Of a DNA stretch of 64,000 nt, positions 36,032 through 50,804 are shown in pieces. The notes beneath the pieces were generated by a model. The model saw nothing but the letters and a program-made list of their open reading frames with translations. It was not told the origin of the DNA and did not search any database. Position 1 is the first letter of the stretch. The number at the start of each line of letters is the position of its first letter. The stretch is from NCBI GenBank assembly GCA_029379385.1, contig CM055607.1:32485235-32549234 (forward strand). The letters run 5' to 3'. The translations under genes were made by a program, and so were the position numbers. This DNA comes from Quillaja saponaria (Eukaryota; Streptophyta; Magnoliopsida; Fabales; Quillajaceae).

Positions 36032-38870
36032 TATGTGATGTCCTTGGCTAATCTTTACGGTTTTCTGAAATACACTTAAAATACTCTTGCTTTTACTTTG
36101 GTCGAGTATCAATTTGAATTACTGTAAGGACTTTATTAATTAAACTGATTACCTTAATGCACAAACTACTGAGAAATCAGAAGTTAGTTTCTATGTAATC
36201 TATGTTTCTTTATTCAAAATTACTAGTCTAAAATGTTGAATGCACACCTCCCCCAAGAAGACTGTTTTAATGACAACCTGTTGAAGCTTAGCGGTGTTGT
36301 TGGTCTAGTGTAGTGGTTAGGGATCATTATATGATTATACAAGTAAAAAAGGAAAAGAATTCATTTTTTTTTCTTCTCTTCTTGGAGGTAAAGATTTATT
36401 GAAAAGACCATAGAAAACTATCTAGTTTCTGCCGCTCTCTTCTCTTTGCATTCAGTTTTCAATTAACTAGTAACATTATTTAATGGAAGATTTTATAATT
36501 GTGCTAAGAAATATAGATAAATAAACACTAAAAACGGTATCTAGTTTTTTTTTCCCTTTTTTCACTCTAGTCTTGGAGATATTATGTCTAAATCATGTTA
36601 ACTTGTTAACGGAGTTGTTTTCCCTGAAATTGCCACCTTGATTGACTATGTTGCTTATTAGGGTACTTATTTTTTTGCTTTCCCTCTTCTGCTGGTTCCT
36701 TGGAATCATACTGGCCATTGGGCTACAAGAGGGATGAGAAGGATCTCATCTCTCCTTGTATAAGTTCCAATCCGCCATAATCTGGTCATATAGAACCTGC
36801 AAGGTGTCAGACCCAGGAAGAACCAGAAGGAGAAGGTCTTCACAATAAACTGTTGGAGAGTTTCAAATCTAAATGTTGACTGATTTGTTATTTCTACTAT
36901 ACACATAAGTTATATGTGGTTGCTAACTTCAAACAAGTTGCTTCCTGTGCCCTTCTTTTACTTTTTTTTGTGCCCTTATGATGTGGATTGGTACACGCAT
37001 AATTCTCCCACGGCAAAAATTGACAGTGATTATTAGCTGTGCATGGCTTGTTATCATGTTGAAAAGTTAGATATTTGAATCAATTTATACTTTTGTTCCC
37101 TCATATATTTGATCGGTATTCCTTTAATTTAGTGAAATTTATGCTATTTTCCTTTTTATTTTTCAGAAAGTGTGACAACTGAGTGTCCCATTATTAAGCT
37201 CATGCAGTTTACTAGTATTCTGTCTAGGAATTTTATTTTATTTTTCTTATTTTTTTTTTCCCCCTTCCGTTTTGTTAAGAAGACTTTGTAGTAACATTTT
37301 GCTATGAAATTGCACATCTGCAATTTCTTTACTTAATCATTTAAAATTTTTTAAGCTTTTTGCCTTTTTATTTTTCTTAGTGTGATAATTGACTAATTGA
37401 GTAATTGTTATATTAAAACGAATGCAATTCACAAGCATTGAAGATGGATTTCCAAGGTTCGACCCTCTGGTGGTGTTTCAGTGAATTTTTACTTAAATAA
37501 GAATGTGCGATTGAACAAAATATCAAATGTATAATGGTAATGGGTAAATTAAAGGGGGATGAAAACTTTCTATGGCATGTTATCATATGATGTGGTCTTT
37601 GCTGTATGTAAGAATCATAGGTTGAAGGGGAAAATCCTACAAAATCTATCTTGTTCCACTATTTATGTACTACTATTTGTTTTGTACTTTACTGGCAGTG
37701 GCAGACAAAATTTTGTTCAAGTTCTTTATGATGAAATTGCCTGGCATTCATATTATGCTATAAGCTTCCAGACTCTGATATATTATACATTCTGTATTTC
37801 CAGATATATGAAATTCTCAATTTTATCAGCATTCCACCATCATCAATAATGCATGCATGGGGTGGACAATATGGAGAAATAGAGAATATTGTATATGTAA
37901 ATCCATGATCAGAACAAGGCATCTGTGAAAAGAACAACGCATCTGTACAGCCATTTGAGAGGTATTGATCAAGTTTTCTTTTGAGAACTTTCTGGTCAGT
38001 CACCTCTTCTGATCTTCTCAGGGTGGCTCTTGTAATGATATTGAGTTGTGAGTGATCCTTTTGTTGTAAACTTTTTGCTGTGTATTGTTGCTAGTGTTTA
38101 TCAATGTTATACAATATATCATGCTTTTCCAATTGCCAGTGTGCTACGGATGTTTTTCTCCACTGCAGGCAACTCGGTTTTTCTGTTTCTGTCTGCATAT
38201 TTTTTCCTGTCATTCCTTGATAATCTGGCATGAACAAATTGCCCAATCCATAAAATGGGTAGCACTACCTCAATACACACATGCCTTTTAGCTTCAAAAC
38301 TGATTTAGTGTGCATTCCTTCTCCCAAGGATGATATATTACAAATTTTCACCCATCAGGCTTGGAGAGGAATTCCTCCTAGTAAAAATCTTACAGTCTAA
38401 TGAAATAAAAAGCTTGTTTTTAAAGCATTGCAGAGTTTTAAAGGGGACGGAGGGGAAAAACACCAAAAGGAATAAGCTTACTTGTGCAAAAAGGCGTTTT
38501 AAAGGGGATAAAAGGCCCAAGCATCTTCAATTGCAGTAAAATTGTAGGCATTATATTAGGCTTTGCCCAATTCTATGATGGTTTTAAAATGCAAAGTATG
38601 CAATGTCACCGGGACAAAACACAATCATGGGTGACATAAGGGTGTCTTCACCTCGTGATTTTCCGTTTCATTTTTGTTGTAATGTATGATCAAATGTTTT
38701 GACCAATGTAGTATAATTGAGTACTCATATAATGATGTTTACTTAAGCCCAAAAAATGAATTACTATGTCATGTATAATGATGTTTACTGAGGACGATGG
38801 CATGGATTGAAATGTTTGATAAATATCACATTGTTTTCAATAATGTCTAAATCAATAATTTCCTTTTCAA
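36032..38870. other. intergenic, no gene supported
   Basis: No recognisable coding gene. Open frames at 37559-37849 (plus) and 36706-36906 (minus) have no family features. At 36310-36325 the stretch tagtgtagtggttaggg resembles a tRNA box A, but no box B follows at the right distance. Confidence 0.5.
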
Positions 38871-38879
38871 ATGATTGTC

Positions 38880-39330
38880 TTTATGTAAATTTTGGTCTCT
38901 CTTAACCTGTTTAATACCTATTACCTACACTAAGTCATATTTTCCTACGGTGTTTATTTGCTTACGTTGGATAATCTTCAAATCAACGAAAGCAGTTCTT
39001 CCTTATTTTTTCTTCAATGGGTGCTATCTCCACTTTCTTACGTATTTTCTTATTTCATATTTTTTATGTTTTGTATATCCAGTTATTCATCTCAACATTT
39101 ACACCTTAGTCAATCTCATTTAATACATGGGTTGTTTCTTAATTACCTAACATTAAAAATCATACAACATAGATGATCTTATTGTTGTCTTATAAATTTT
39201 CCTTTCAATCTATTGAGATTTTAAGATCATTTTAGAACCATATAAAACTTCTCGATGCACTTTAACACTCCATCTACTCTATCTTTATTTTATGATTCAC
39301 ATCATATTCTATGTCTAATTATTTATTTCT
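38880..39330 (-). mobile_element. second LINE remnant, related to 19980-20700
   Basis: The segments aaaatcatacaacat, then cctttcaatctattgagatt, then aagatcattttagaaccatat match, in order, aaaatcatacaacat, ctttcaacctatttgag and aagaccatatagaactcc at 20256-20346. Both are in the same orientation. Coding content is destroyed. I assign it to a LINE only through the relation to the first copy. Confidence 0.55.
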
Positions 39331-41400
39331 GAGACTAAATGCTTAAACGACATTGAATTCTAATGCTATTACATAAGTGGTTGGGTTTTGTGAATTGTCA
39401 TGTGGAAGCAGAGCTTTAGGCCTAAAACCAGTTTGCAGATTATACTGGTCATGAAGAATTAGGACATGTTGATTATTATTGCACTCTATGAAACGTGAAT
39501 AATGTAGCCTATAAGACTTGGAGCTTTCAGCACATGGGAGTCCTGTGCTGGCTTGATCACTACCTCACACCCACCAAATTGGGTTTATCTTCCATTATTG
39601 TAGTTGTTAAGAGTTACATCGATTAGGCATTATGGATGCTCATAGAGGGGAGGCAAAACATAAAGCAAGAACAAAAAATGTCACAAAGTTACTAGCCTTT
39701 TTTAAACTCTAATAATTTTTCATTGACACATGGTTCATAGGAAACAGTTACACTACAAAACTAGCCTGATGCCTGAATTACTAAGCAATGTCTTTTTCTG
39801 ATATACTAGATGTAATTACTATAGTAGAAATTTTTTTCATATAAGTATTGTATTATTTAAATTAGGAGAATGTTATTCTCACACGATTTTTTATTATTAT
39901 AATATGATTGTGTTGAAGTGTTAGAGAATTTTCATGCAAAAAATGACAAGTTAATTTCACCTATAGAATAAAAATGAGATTAGTGTAAATGATATACATT
40001 CGATAGTAGACTCTAATTATATAACTATAAGTTGTGTTTATGATTGTTTATTATTATGTATATGAATTTTTATTTGATGGACATGTTTGAATAACAATAC
40101 TTCAGAAATTATATATCATTATTTGTGAACGGGATCAAGATTCCTTTGACATTGTATCAGTTCTGTGAAACAGTATGTAAATGTTGATTGTAACAACTAA
40201 CAAACTTTGATGAGAAGGAGACAGAGAAATGTGAAATGACAATGATACTATTTGCTGTTATTGGTTTTGTTTCTTGGTTTCTCAGTGTGACCACGCGCAA
40301 CATAAAGTCAGTCATGGCTGCTGTCTTATCGCTTGTCATGTAAATTGTGTTGTGTCATGTATATTTGCCATTGTGTAACATTATCCATTCTGGATATGCA
40401 TGCAAAAACAAAGCACACATCTTGTTTGATAAAATTCCTGAACACACTTAATTTCCATAACAGTAATATTTTTTTTCCTCATTTCATTTTTTTTTTCTTT
40501 CTTTCTTCATTTAGCGGTCTCTATCGTATTTTTATTAATTCAATAAAAAAAAAAAAGTCAATTCATATCATAAACATTGGGCTAATTTCATATTTGATTT
40601 TTTTTTTTTTGCAGTGTTTGTCACGCTTAAATAATCAATAAAGTCATCAACCAGAGATGCAGAGTCCAAAAGTTGGACCAGACGTAATTTACTTGTTACT
40701 TGGTGGGACACCTAATCCTTAAGTCGATTAAGAGAAAGATAAAACTTTTATGGCATGGAATTGATTATTGGATGAGTCTTGTGATTACTAATTGGACATA
40801 TAGGATTACTGCCACAGCATGCTCAAATTTTTATGGCATAAAATCTCACAATTTTGTCCATAAAGTGAACACATATTTGGCCTCGGAACATTTTAATTAA
40901 TAATTAATAGCAAAACAGAAAAGCAATACTAATGACTACCATATAACATTTTTTTGATATTGAAAGAACACTCAGAATTTCATTTTCGTCAAATACAAAA
41001 GGTAATAACACTATGAAGAAAATGTATTTCTTTTTGTAAAAAGAAAAAATTGATTTTATTTAAAAATGTATATTTTTTTATTGACTTTATAAATTCAAAA
41101 CACTTGAAGAAATCATTACGAATTAAAAGAAAAGATTTAATTTTGATAGACTAGCCCAAATAACACTGATTGCTAAATTGAAAAAGTCTTGGATAAAAGA
41201 AGAACTAGTCCAGATAGAATTGTTTGGAATGGACTGCTAAAATAAAAAATAAAAGAATGGCTTTTCAACGTGTAACGGAGTAGTACCCGGCCAGGAAAAA
41301 GAAATAAAATAAAATTGTCTATCTTCATAGAAAGAACAAGGTAAAGAAAAAGTGTAAAGTAGGAGCAGTATAAAATGCCAGTCTTCATCCAGCAATTACC
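39331..41400. other. intergenic, no gene seen
   Basis: This AT-rich sequence has no recognisable genes, RNA genes or paired repeats. The stretch after about 41400 becomes C- and T-richer, consistent with the leader of the DUF868 gene. Confidence 0.5.
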
Positions 41401-41606
41401 AAGTTGCTGTCCTCGTCAGATTTAGATCCTTTCTTCTTCGTCCCCAGTCCCATGTGATTAAAGCTCCCTTTTGTGTTCATTGCCCATTCTTTTGTTTCTT
41501 TAGAATTTTTAATCAATCAGTTTTGGGTCATTATTGAGTTGGTCAAAGCTCATAAATTGACTCTAAAGCAAATCTAAGTCAGTCTCTCTCTTATACATAT
41601 CCAACT

Positions 41607-41681
41607 ATGGTCTGGAAGGAGAAGCAACCCAGGTCAAAATTGAAGAAGATTGATGCTGATTTTGAATCATTTCAAAGATAG
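41607..41681 (+). other. upstream ORF (24 residues) in the leader of the DUF868 gene
   Basis: The first ATG of the likely leader, at 41607, opens MVWKEKQPRSKLKKIDADFE and ends at TAG 41679-41681. A donor-like site (aag then gtagaa, after 41696) and an acceptor (cgacag, ending 41791) would remove a 95-base leader intron right after it and before the main start at 41822. The uORF would reduce translation of the main frame if transcribed. Conservation is unknown. Confidence 0.45.
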
Positions 41682-41821
41682 GTCCTTGATTCCAAGGTAG
41701 AAGACTGTTATCTTTGTACATTATATTCTCTGCATCTTATTTGTTTTTATTATAAAAAATATTCCAAAATTTTCCTTCCTTAAAACGACAGAGAAATTAG
41801 AAAGAAACTGCTTCTGTTATC

Positions 41822-42721
41822 ATGAGGGAGTTTCCATCTTGTTTTGGTGAAAATGGTGTCCAGGTTTCTGATTCATCCTCATCGAGTGCAACTAGAACAG
41901 CTCAAAACTTGGTATCATGTGTTTATCAGTGTAAATTACGGGGTCGTTCTTGCTTGATTACAGTCACATGGACCAAAAATTTGATGGGTCAAGGCTTGAG
42001 TGTTGGAATTGAAGATTTGTCTAATCAATGCCTCTCTAAGGTTGACATAAAACCATGGTTATTTTCCAAAAGAAAAGGGTCCAAGAATCTAGAGGTCGAT
42101 TCTAGTAAAATTGACGTATATTGGGACTTGAGTAGTGCCAAATTTGGTTCTGGGCCGGAACCATTGGAGGGATTCTATTTAGCTGTTGTTTTCAACCAAG
42201 AAACTATCCTACTTCTTGGGGATTTAAGAAGAGAAGCATACAAGAAGATTGATAGTAACCATGTTCGTTCCAATGCTATTTTTATTGCTAAAAGAGAGCA
42301 CATTTTTGGGAAGAAGTTTTACAGTACAAAGGCTCAGTTTTGTGATAAGGGGCAGAAACACGATATCACAATTGAGTGTGACACTCTAGCTCTTAAAGAT
42401 CCCTGTCTTGTGATCCGCATTGATAGTAAGACAGTGATGCAGGTCAAGCGACTGAAATGGAAGTTCCGGGGCAACCACACCATTTTGTTGGATGGGCTTC
42501 CGGTTGAAGTGTTTTGGGATGTCCATAATTGGCTCTTTGGTAATGCTATGGGCAATGCAGTTTTCATGTTCCAAACCTGTCTCTCAGCTGAGAAGTTGTG
42601 GACTGACCAATCTATTATTGATCCTTCTGTATTGACTTGGTCTTATTCTCAGCAGTTTAAAGATTCCCAGTTACAAGGTCTCGGGTTCTCTCTGATATTG
42701 TATGCTTGGAAGAATGAATAG
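41822..42721 (+). CDS. DUF868 family plant protein
   Basis: This is a single-exon gene of 299 residues. Family features are the serine-rich start followed by TRTAQNLVSCVYQCKLRGRS and LITVTWTKNLMGQGLSVGIE. Then come DIKPWLFSKRKGSKNLEV, VYWDLSSAKFGSGPEPLEGF and LAVVFNQETILLLGD. The C-terminal half has HDITIECDTLALKDPCLVIR, WKFRGNHTILLDGLPVEVFW and FMFQTCLSAEKLW. DUF868 proteins are plant-specific, about 280-350 residues, with no established biochemical function. The frame is intact. An uORF and a probable short leader intron lie upstream. Confidence 0.92.
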   Translation: MREFPSCFGENGVQVSDSSSSSATRTAQNLVSCVYQCKLRGRSCLITVTWTKNLMGQGLSVGIEDLSNQCLSKVDIKPWLFSKRKGSKNLEVDSSKIDVYWDLSSAKFGSGPEPLEGFYLAVVFNQETILLLGDLRREAYKKIDSNHVRSNAIFIAKREHIFGKKFYSTKAQFCDKGQKHDITIECDTLALKDPCLVIRIDSKTVMQVKRLKWKFRGNHTILLDGLPVEVFWDVHNWLFGNAMGNAVFMFQTCLSAEKLWTDQSIIDPSVLTWSYSQQFKDSQLQGLGFSLILYAWKNE

Positions 42722-43000
42722 ATGTGTTATGTTTCATTTTTGAGTCCTTAAGTGAAGTTCCTGCCATATTTTTCAAGACAGTGTGATCAAAATACAGAGA
42801 AAGTGTCGAATTAGTCAGAGTTCTTTCTCATCTTCCAGTCTTCCTCCCCCTTTCCCCCCTCTCTCATGTGGACACACTTGAGAAGCTGTTTATAGGAAAT
42901 GTTTGGGGGATATAGTTTTGCAAACATCTTAGTGGACTATATCAACTAAATATTATTCTGCTGTGCCACAGTAAGATCTTCTTCCTAATTTATTGCTGTG

Positions 43001-43084
43001 ATGATTGAATCTGCCCAATATGATCCAAAGAAAAAAGATGGACATCATGAGATGAAGTTTTATCTTCTTGTAGCAGGTATGTAA
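43001..43084 (+). other. short open frame of 27 residues, unassigned
   Basis: The codons from ATG 43001 (MIESAQYDPKKKDGHHEMKF) to TAA 43082-43084 have a balanced, coding-like amino-acid content unlike the surrounding sequence. They end in gcag followed by gtatgt, which could also be a splice donor. It may be an exon fragment of an unrecognised gene, a small peptide gene or chance. It lies about 280 bases after the DUF868 stop. Confidence 0.25.
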
Positions 43085-43992
43085 GTTTTCATTATGAGGT
43101 CGAACCATACTGAAGATTACTCCATAATTTATATGACAGAGCTATTTCATGTATATATGTTACCTCCACTTCCATGTTATGGTAGTCATCAACTCTGGCA
43201 ATTGTTATCATACCAAAAATTCTCCTTTCAACTCACCGTTGTGCTGTTCTTCTGATAACTTTAGTGTAATTGAATGTTTACCTTCTCCTCAGGTTTTCTG
43301 AACCGTTTTGGAGATATCTTTTTTATCTATTTCACTCCCAAAAACCTCTGATGGGCTAGGAATTCTGTAGACACAAGCATGTAGTTGGTAGAATTTTAGG
43401 ACAAAAACTGTATGCAAAATCTCATCTTACGTTACAGTTTTAGCTATTCAGTAGAAGAAATGCAAGGTGTTATATCAACCACCATGTTGTTTATGACACC
43501 AAACTCATGATGGAAGATGGTAAAATTTCTGGTTGCCCTTGAGTTAATCAGTCTCTGAATTTTTCATATAGTCCAGTTTTTATAAAGAGTTGGTACAGAT
43601 AAATTTATGTAGAATTACTTGCTCATTGGTACGTACTTGTATAGATTTTCTCCACAAACACTATGCACACATAATGTTATAACTGCAGGAACAACTTTAG
43701 TGCTTTTCTGGTAGGAAAGAAAAGTAAAGAAACTTCACAGTTCATACATCTTCAGATAGACACGGTTTTTGCAAAACTTGGTCTACGGTCTACCCCATTG
43801 TTGCCAAAAATTATTCCAGACTATATATTTCATATTTACAGTAGCTATGCCTTACTTGGCATATTGTTGGCATACTATCCTGCAGTAACTAACCATGAAA
43901 ATACAACTGGTAGCATTCCCTTTATGACGAGTGATGCGATTTGATTGTTCATTTTGAAATGGTATCATTGGTATATGTAAGTGCTGAAAACT

Positions 43993-44083
43993 AGCTCAAA
44001 TAATAGAACACTTGTGACCTATCACTCCTCCCTTGTCAGCTCAAATAATAGAAAACTTGTGTCCTATCACTCCTCCCTCGTGT
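43993..44083. repeat. tandem duplication, period 45
   Basis: The segment agctcaaataatagaa, then acttgtg, then cctatcactcctccct occurs at 43993 and again at 44038, differing at a few bases. No gene lies here; the surrounding 43.1-45.3 kb is intergenic with no recognisable coding content. Confidence 0.8.
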
Positions 44084-44089
44084 ACATCC

Positions 44090-45310
44090 ACATGCTTGGA
44101 TTCTCTCCTTTCAAATCTATGAATTATGAAGTATGAACAGAAGTTAGCAATAAATAATGAATTATGAGAAAAAAAGGTCTGTCGTTTATTACTCAATCAT
44201 GGAATATATTTATGAGAACTGGACCGACGTTTCATACAATCATCAAAACAAGAGTTGTAAACTTTAGCCATCTCACACTCCAAATGGCACAACGCAGAGA
44301 TGAGTCCTTTTGATGCTTTGGTAAAGAAAGGGTTAGGGTTGGGACTGGACTTGTGAGCACTGTCAGGAGTTGGAAAATGGAAATGAAGGATGACTAGCTT
44401 GCACTACTACAAGCATAAGTAAAATCATCAACATTATAATCATTACCGCACTTTCATTCATCGTATTGTCTTTATATATTATCCCTTTGGGTCTTTCTTA
44501 TGGAATGCCAGTGTAAGTTAATTTATGGGCTCCAAACTCATTACCATGGATAAGTTTATATTACTTTTCAATGTTTAGATATTTTGGGATATATATATAT
44601 TTGTTTTTTTTGTGAAGAAGTATTTGATAAAAAAAAAAAAAATACAACTTCGAATGACAACTTTTCATTCAATGTTCTGGTTTGATAATTTTATTGGATA
44701 TATATAAATTTTTATAACATGGAAATTTAAGATTTATAACTTTAGATAAGTGTATAAATAAATAAAACTTTCCAATAGCTGGATGAAGCTGGAGTTCTGG
44801 CAAAAGTTATGCGTTAATCTCTAGTTAAACTCTATGTCCGTCCCAATCAACCGGTCGGCTCGGTTGGACCCGGCCATATATATATTCAGATTGTTAATAC
44901 TGGCATTACCTTTTTAATTAAATGACAACGTAATTTTCTGAACTTGGAGCTTGAAAGATAAAACCCTTGACCTGAAAGCTAGGAACTCTTCTTTTGATAG
45001 GGTACTAGTTACCCTGTTTCTTGCTCAGATATGGTGCAAGATTTACAGATTTTGTCATGTGTTACTGCAACTCTTAGAGAAGCATGTGGGACAATCATCA
45101 TTTTTTCTGTACAAAACAAGACCACATCTTGAGTTGTTTAGGATAAAGAACGTATCACTAAACTAGTTGAAAAGAAAAAAGAAAAAAACTAAGCTAGTAA
45201 GGTCCATGCATAGAGAAAAATATCCTTCCTTTTCATTAGAAAGAAAAATAGTAATAAGCTCAGCAGTATTCTGTTGGGGGATGAGAGAGTGAGAGTAAAA
45301 CTGATATATA
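44090..45310. other. intergenic, no gene supported
   Basis: No recognisable gene. The open frame at 44951-45166 (plus) has no family features. The last part, toward 45310, is the likely 3' UTR of the minus-strand membrane protein gene. Confidence 0.5.
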
Positions 45311-45314
45311 TTAA

Positions 45315-47479
45315 TCACTGCCTCTTGCTCTGACCATATGTATCTTCAGCCCCAGTCACCACTCGTTCTCTTCGCTCTGCAATCATCTCTGAATATGCCT
45401 GAAAATGAAAAGGATCAGTCAATATAAATATTTTTATCTACCTTTTCAACTGAAGATTCATGAATTGGTCGACTGCAAATTTCATTAAGAGCTAATATCA
45501 AATTGTATGCAACTGCTAGATATACAATTATGAAGATTGTCAATGACTCTCAGCAGATTAAGAGTGATGTATTACAATGTCCTAGATGTCATTGTTCCAA
45601 AATCTAAGGAACGAGTCTCTGAAGCACAAAATGCGACCAGTGGGTCCCTAATCTTTCAGGCATGCATCATTCTGAGGCATTTGGTCTTGCAAGTGGATCC
45701 CTAATCTTTCTGGCATTTGATCTTGCAAGTAAAACACACATCCATGATTGAAGTAAAAAAGAAACACACACACATCCATGAATAAAGAGAAAGACAAAGT
45801 TCCCTAAACAAGCAAGCACATACACTTGAAATGCTTAATCATTCTATATAGACCTGCCACAAGTTCGATACTCAAAACATCACTTGAAAAGAAATTGTTT
45901 CAATAATAAAACTACTTGACATCTCATATACCTGCTGCTCTTTGACATAATGCACTGAATAATGTGGCATTGTTTCAACATATGCATAAGACCACATAAC
46001 ATCATCTTATGATACATATTTCCAACACCAAATGAAGTACACTTCAAAAGTTTTGTCAATGTATGCTTGCGTACAGTATGAGAGGGAGAGAGGGGAGATC
46101 AGTTATAAAATTTAATTGGTAAGATTAAAAGAACATTATTGAATTTCACATTTCTGCAACATCAGGGAAGGCAAAGTCAACACTAGTATATGTTTCCATT
46201 CAATTAGCTAAAACAGAGTAAGGAAGAACATATACTCATGATGCTCATACCTTCGGATAGGAATACAGAAAGATGTACCACCATGTGCATATTAGTAAGA
46301 GTACGACTGATGTGACTGGTACAGAGTGCAAAATTAACCAGCTACAGGCAACTATGGATACCCCTGTCAGCATTATTGTCCATGGTTGGCACCTACCAAC
46401 AGAAAATGTTATAAAAAAAATTAAGTCAAAAGGAAGCTTATATGACAAACAAGGTACAACACAATGAAACCCCATACAAAATGGCCACAAAAGGGCCTGA
46501 GATGTTAACTAGCTTATCCCTGCACTTAAAATGGATACATTTAAAAACTTATGTAAGTCTATGGCGACCCCGTCATCCAATTGTACAAAAAACTGAAATC
46601 CATGTATTATTCCTTCTGATCATCAAAAGAAGACTGGAAACATAATATCCAAAGTCTAACACAACAACGTCCATTCCAAATAGCCATATGAATTTATAAG
46701 ACATAAATGAGCAAGCATATAAATGGCTTATCAGTATGAAATGTGGAACAAACAAGAACACAAGGCTATGCTACTTATACAGGATCAGCCAACTTACGAC
46801 ATAAGCTGTTTGTACTTTCACTAGATAACACTAAAATTTTAAGAGACATGTTAAAGTATGTAAAATTAGCCACATGGGATCATAATCAGTTCCGTGCTCT
46901 CATGAATTGTCATCTTATGCTTACTCGCAGCCATGGGAATGATCATCTCGTCCAAAATGTCCTCTTCAAATTCCAAAGTAATGAACTTGTACCTTAAGTA
47001 TGCAAAATAAGCTAGTAATTTCATGGGGACAAACTAATTTTAGCCAGCTTTCAGAGACTTTAATGTTGGGATTAGCCAAGATGTATATATATATAATTCA
47101 ATAAACACCAGCTAATAGCAGACATTGGATAACAAAAGTTAAATTATCAAGCAAAGTGGATAATTGACAAGAAGAAGAAGAGGCGGAAAGTTCACCAAGA
47201 TGGTTTTGTATCCCAAACAGAGTCGTACTCGAGGGAGAGTTGATTCAAGTAGCCATCCATATCATCAATAGCTCCATTTTCATCCAAGAATTTAGAGTCT
47301 TTTGGGTCATTCGAATTGATGCTGAATGCTATGGTATTGTCTGGAAACCTTGTTGATTTGAGATTAACTGAAGAGATGTGTGGCCGGAAAAAGGAGTGGG
47401 TTATATGGGTTTGTGTGCGGGATTGATAGTGTCGCGGCAAAACGAAGAGAGGGAGAGGAAAGAGAGAGAGTGTACCCAT
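45315..47479 (-). CDS. plastid-targeted small membrane protein, DUF6737-like (At4g02725 type)
   Basis: Three exons on the minus strand, 47479-47196, 46392-46251 and 45398-45315, with consistent phases, give 169 residues. The first 50 or so residues (MGTLSLFPLPLFVLPRHYQS, then S/T/R/H-rich) look like a chloroplast transit peptide. An acidic linker (DENGAIDDMDGYLNQLSLEY) leads to the conserved WDTKPSWCQPWTIMLTG. Two hydrophobic helices follow (about residues 98-114 and 117-138, with VVLLLICTWWYIFLYSYPK) and a charged C-terminus (SEMIAERRERVVTGAEDTYG). The core resembles small conserved proteins of cyanobacteria and plastids, suggesting a thylakoid or envelope protein of unknown function. The family name is from memory and less certain than the architecture. 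Confidence 0.8.
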
Positions 47480-47589
47480 TTTTTTCTTCGTGGAATCAGT
47501 AAAACAGTATCTGCCTCCCAGATTTCAGCCGTGTTTTTATGGCTCAGAAATCTGAACGGAGTTTGTGCATTATTATTAATTTCTCCATG

Positions 47590-48480
47590 AGATAGTACTA
47601 TTTCTTTTTCCTTTTTTTTTTTTTTTTTGGTTCAATTCTAAGTTTGACTGTTCAGTTCTTTTAATTTTTTTATAATGAACACTACTTCCCCACACAATGA
47701 TGAATTTTGATAAATTTATCTCTACGATTTGAGAAAATTGCTTGCATGTAACACCACTCTTTTTTTCTTTTCTTTTTTGCCAAGTGAATTATAATTGAGT
47801 TGACAATCAGTGAAGTTGTTTGAGTTTTGCCTTTTATTTACATTTGAGCTTTGAAGTCTACAAAATGCAAAATTTTTCCTTCTAGAAAAGAAAAAGAGAA
47901 AAGAAGAAATCCCATTTTCATAATGAAATATTTCAAAAGATAAGTCAAAGAATTTCTAATCCGTTTTGTGAACTTTCTCTTCCTTTTTCATTATTAAATT
48001 TATTAAACGTTAGCTTTGTCTAAGTTTTACTCTTATAAGCGATGAGATTACTATCTATATTAAGCAAGTTGGGATTTAACAAATTGCAATAAGTAGATTT
48101 CCAAAGAAGAATTTATGATAGCAGACTGCAAAATGATATTGGTGCTGCTTAAACATGTTTGAGGTGGCTGCTCTTTGCTTGATCAGCTTCAGCTGATTGA
48201 GATTTTTTACTCAAGAATACTAATTTCCAGCACAAGTTTTTCCATTTTCCATTTTCCATTTTCTCATGACGAATCACAAATTGCAGCAATTAAATGAAAA
48301 CAAAGATATTAGTATTTTAGGAGAGGAGAAATCCGACGAGAATCCAGCAAAACATGTCTTATGAGACTTGGAGACAAGAAAAGAACATGACAGAAATTAA
48401 TGCTCCCGGAATATCAACTAGTTTTATTAAAATTTATATGGAAAACTATACAACTTCAATTTAAAAGAATATCAGATCAT
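47590..48480. other. intergenic, no gene seen
   Basis: This is promoter-side flank of the membrane-protein gene and downstream flank of the WDR5 pseudogene. A T-run lies at about 47613-47628. No coding content. Confidence 0.5.
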
Positions 48481-48519
48481 TAAAGGGCATAGAGTTTTTG
48501 ACATACAGTTCTCTGTGAT

Positions 48520-50403
<1,884 letters not shown>

Positions 50404-50804
50404 TCACAGTATTTGGGGACAAAAATAATTTTAAAATATAAAAATATTTTATTATTAATAATAGTAATTGATAAATTAAAATATATAATTATAATTATCA
50501 AACTTAATTAATGTCAATATGTCAACTCATGACGGTATATTTTTGATAGAAAAGATAATTAATTAATATATCTTATTATTAAATACAAATAATATTATTT
50601 ATTGAAAACTAATAATTTTCTTATTATTTAAACTTAATTTAAGATTAGTCTGAAACGAGATTAGTCTCACATTTTCGGGCGAGGAGAAACTTCACTTGAG
50701 GGAAATAAAAAAATAAAAAAAAAACTTGATTTAAGATTCATGAGTTTGTTAGCAAAAAAAGAAAATAACAAATAGAAGTGGTATTTTCTTTTTTTCTTAA
50801 TTCC

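Noticed and set aside
36300..36345. Possible tRNA or tRNA-derived SINE (tagtgtagtggttaggg resembles box A)
   Set aside because: No box B (ggttcga) follows within the needed 30-60 bases and no cloverleaf can be formed. The next ggttcga, near 37457, is too far away.
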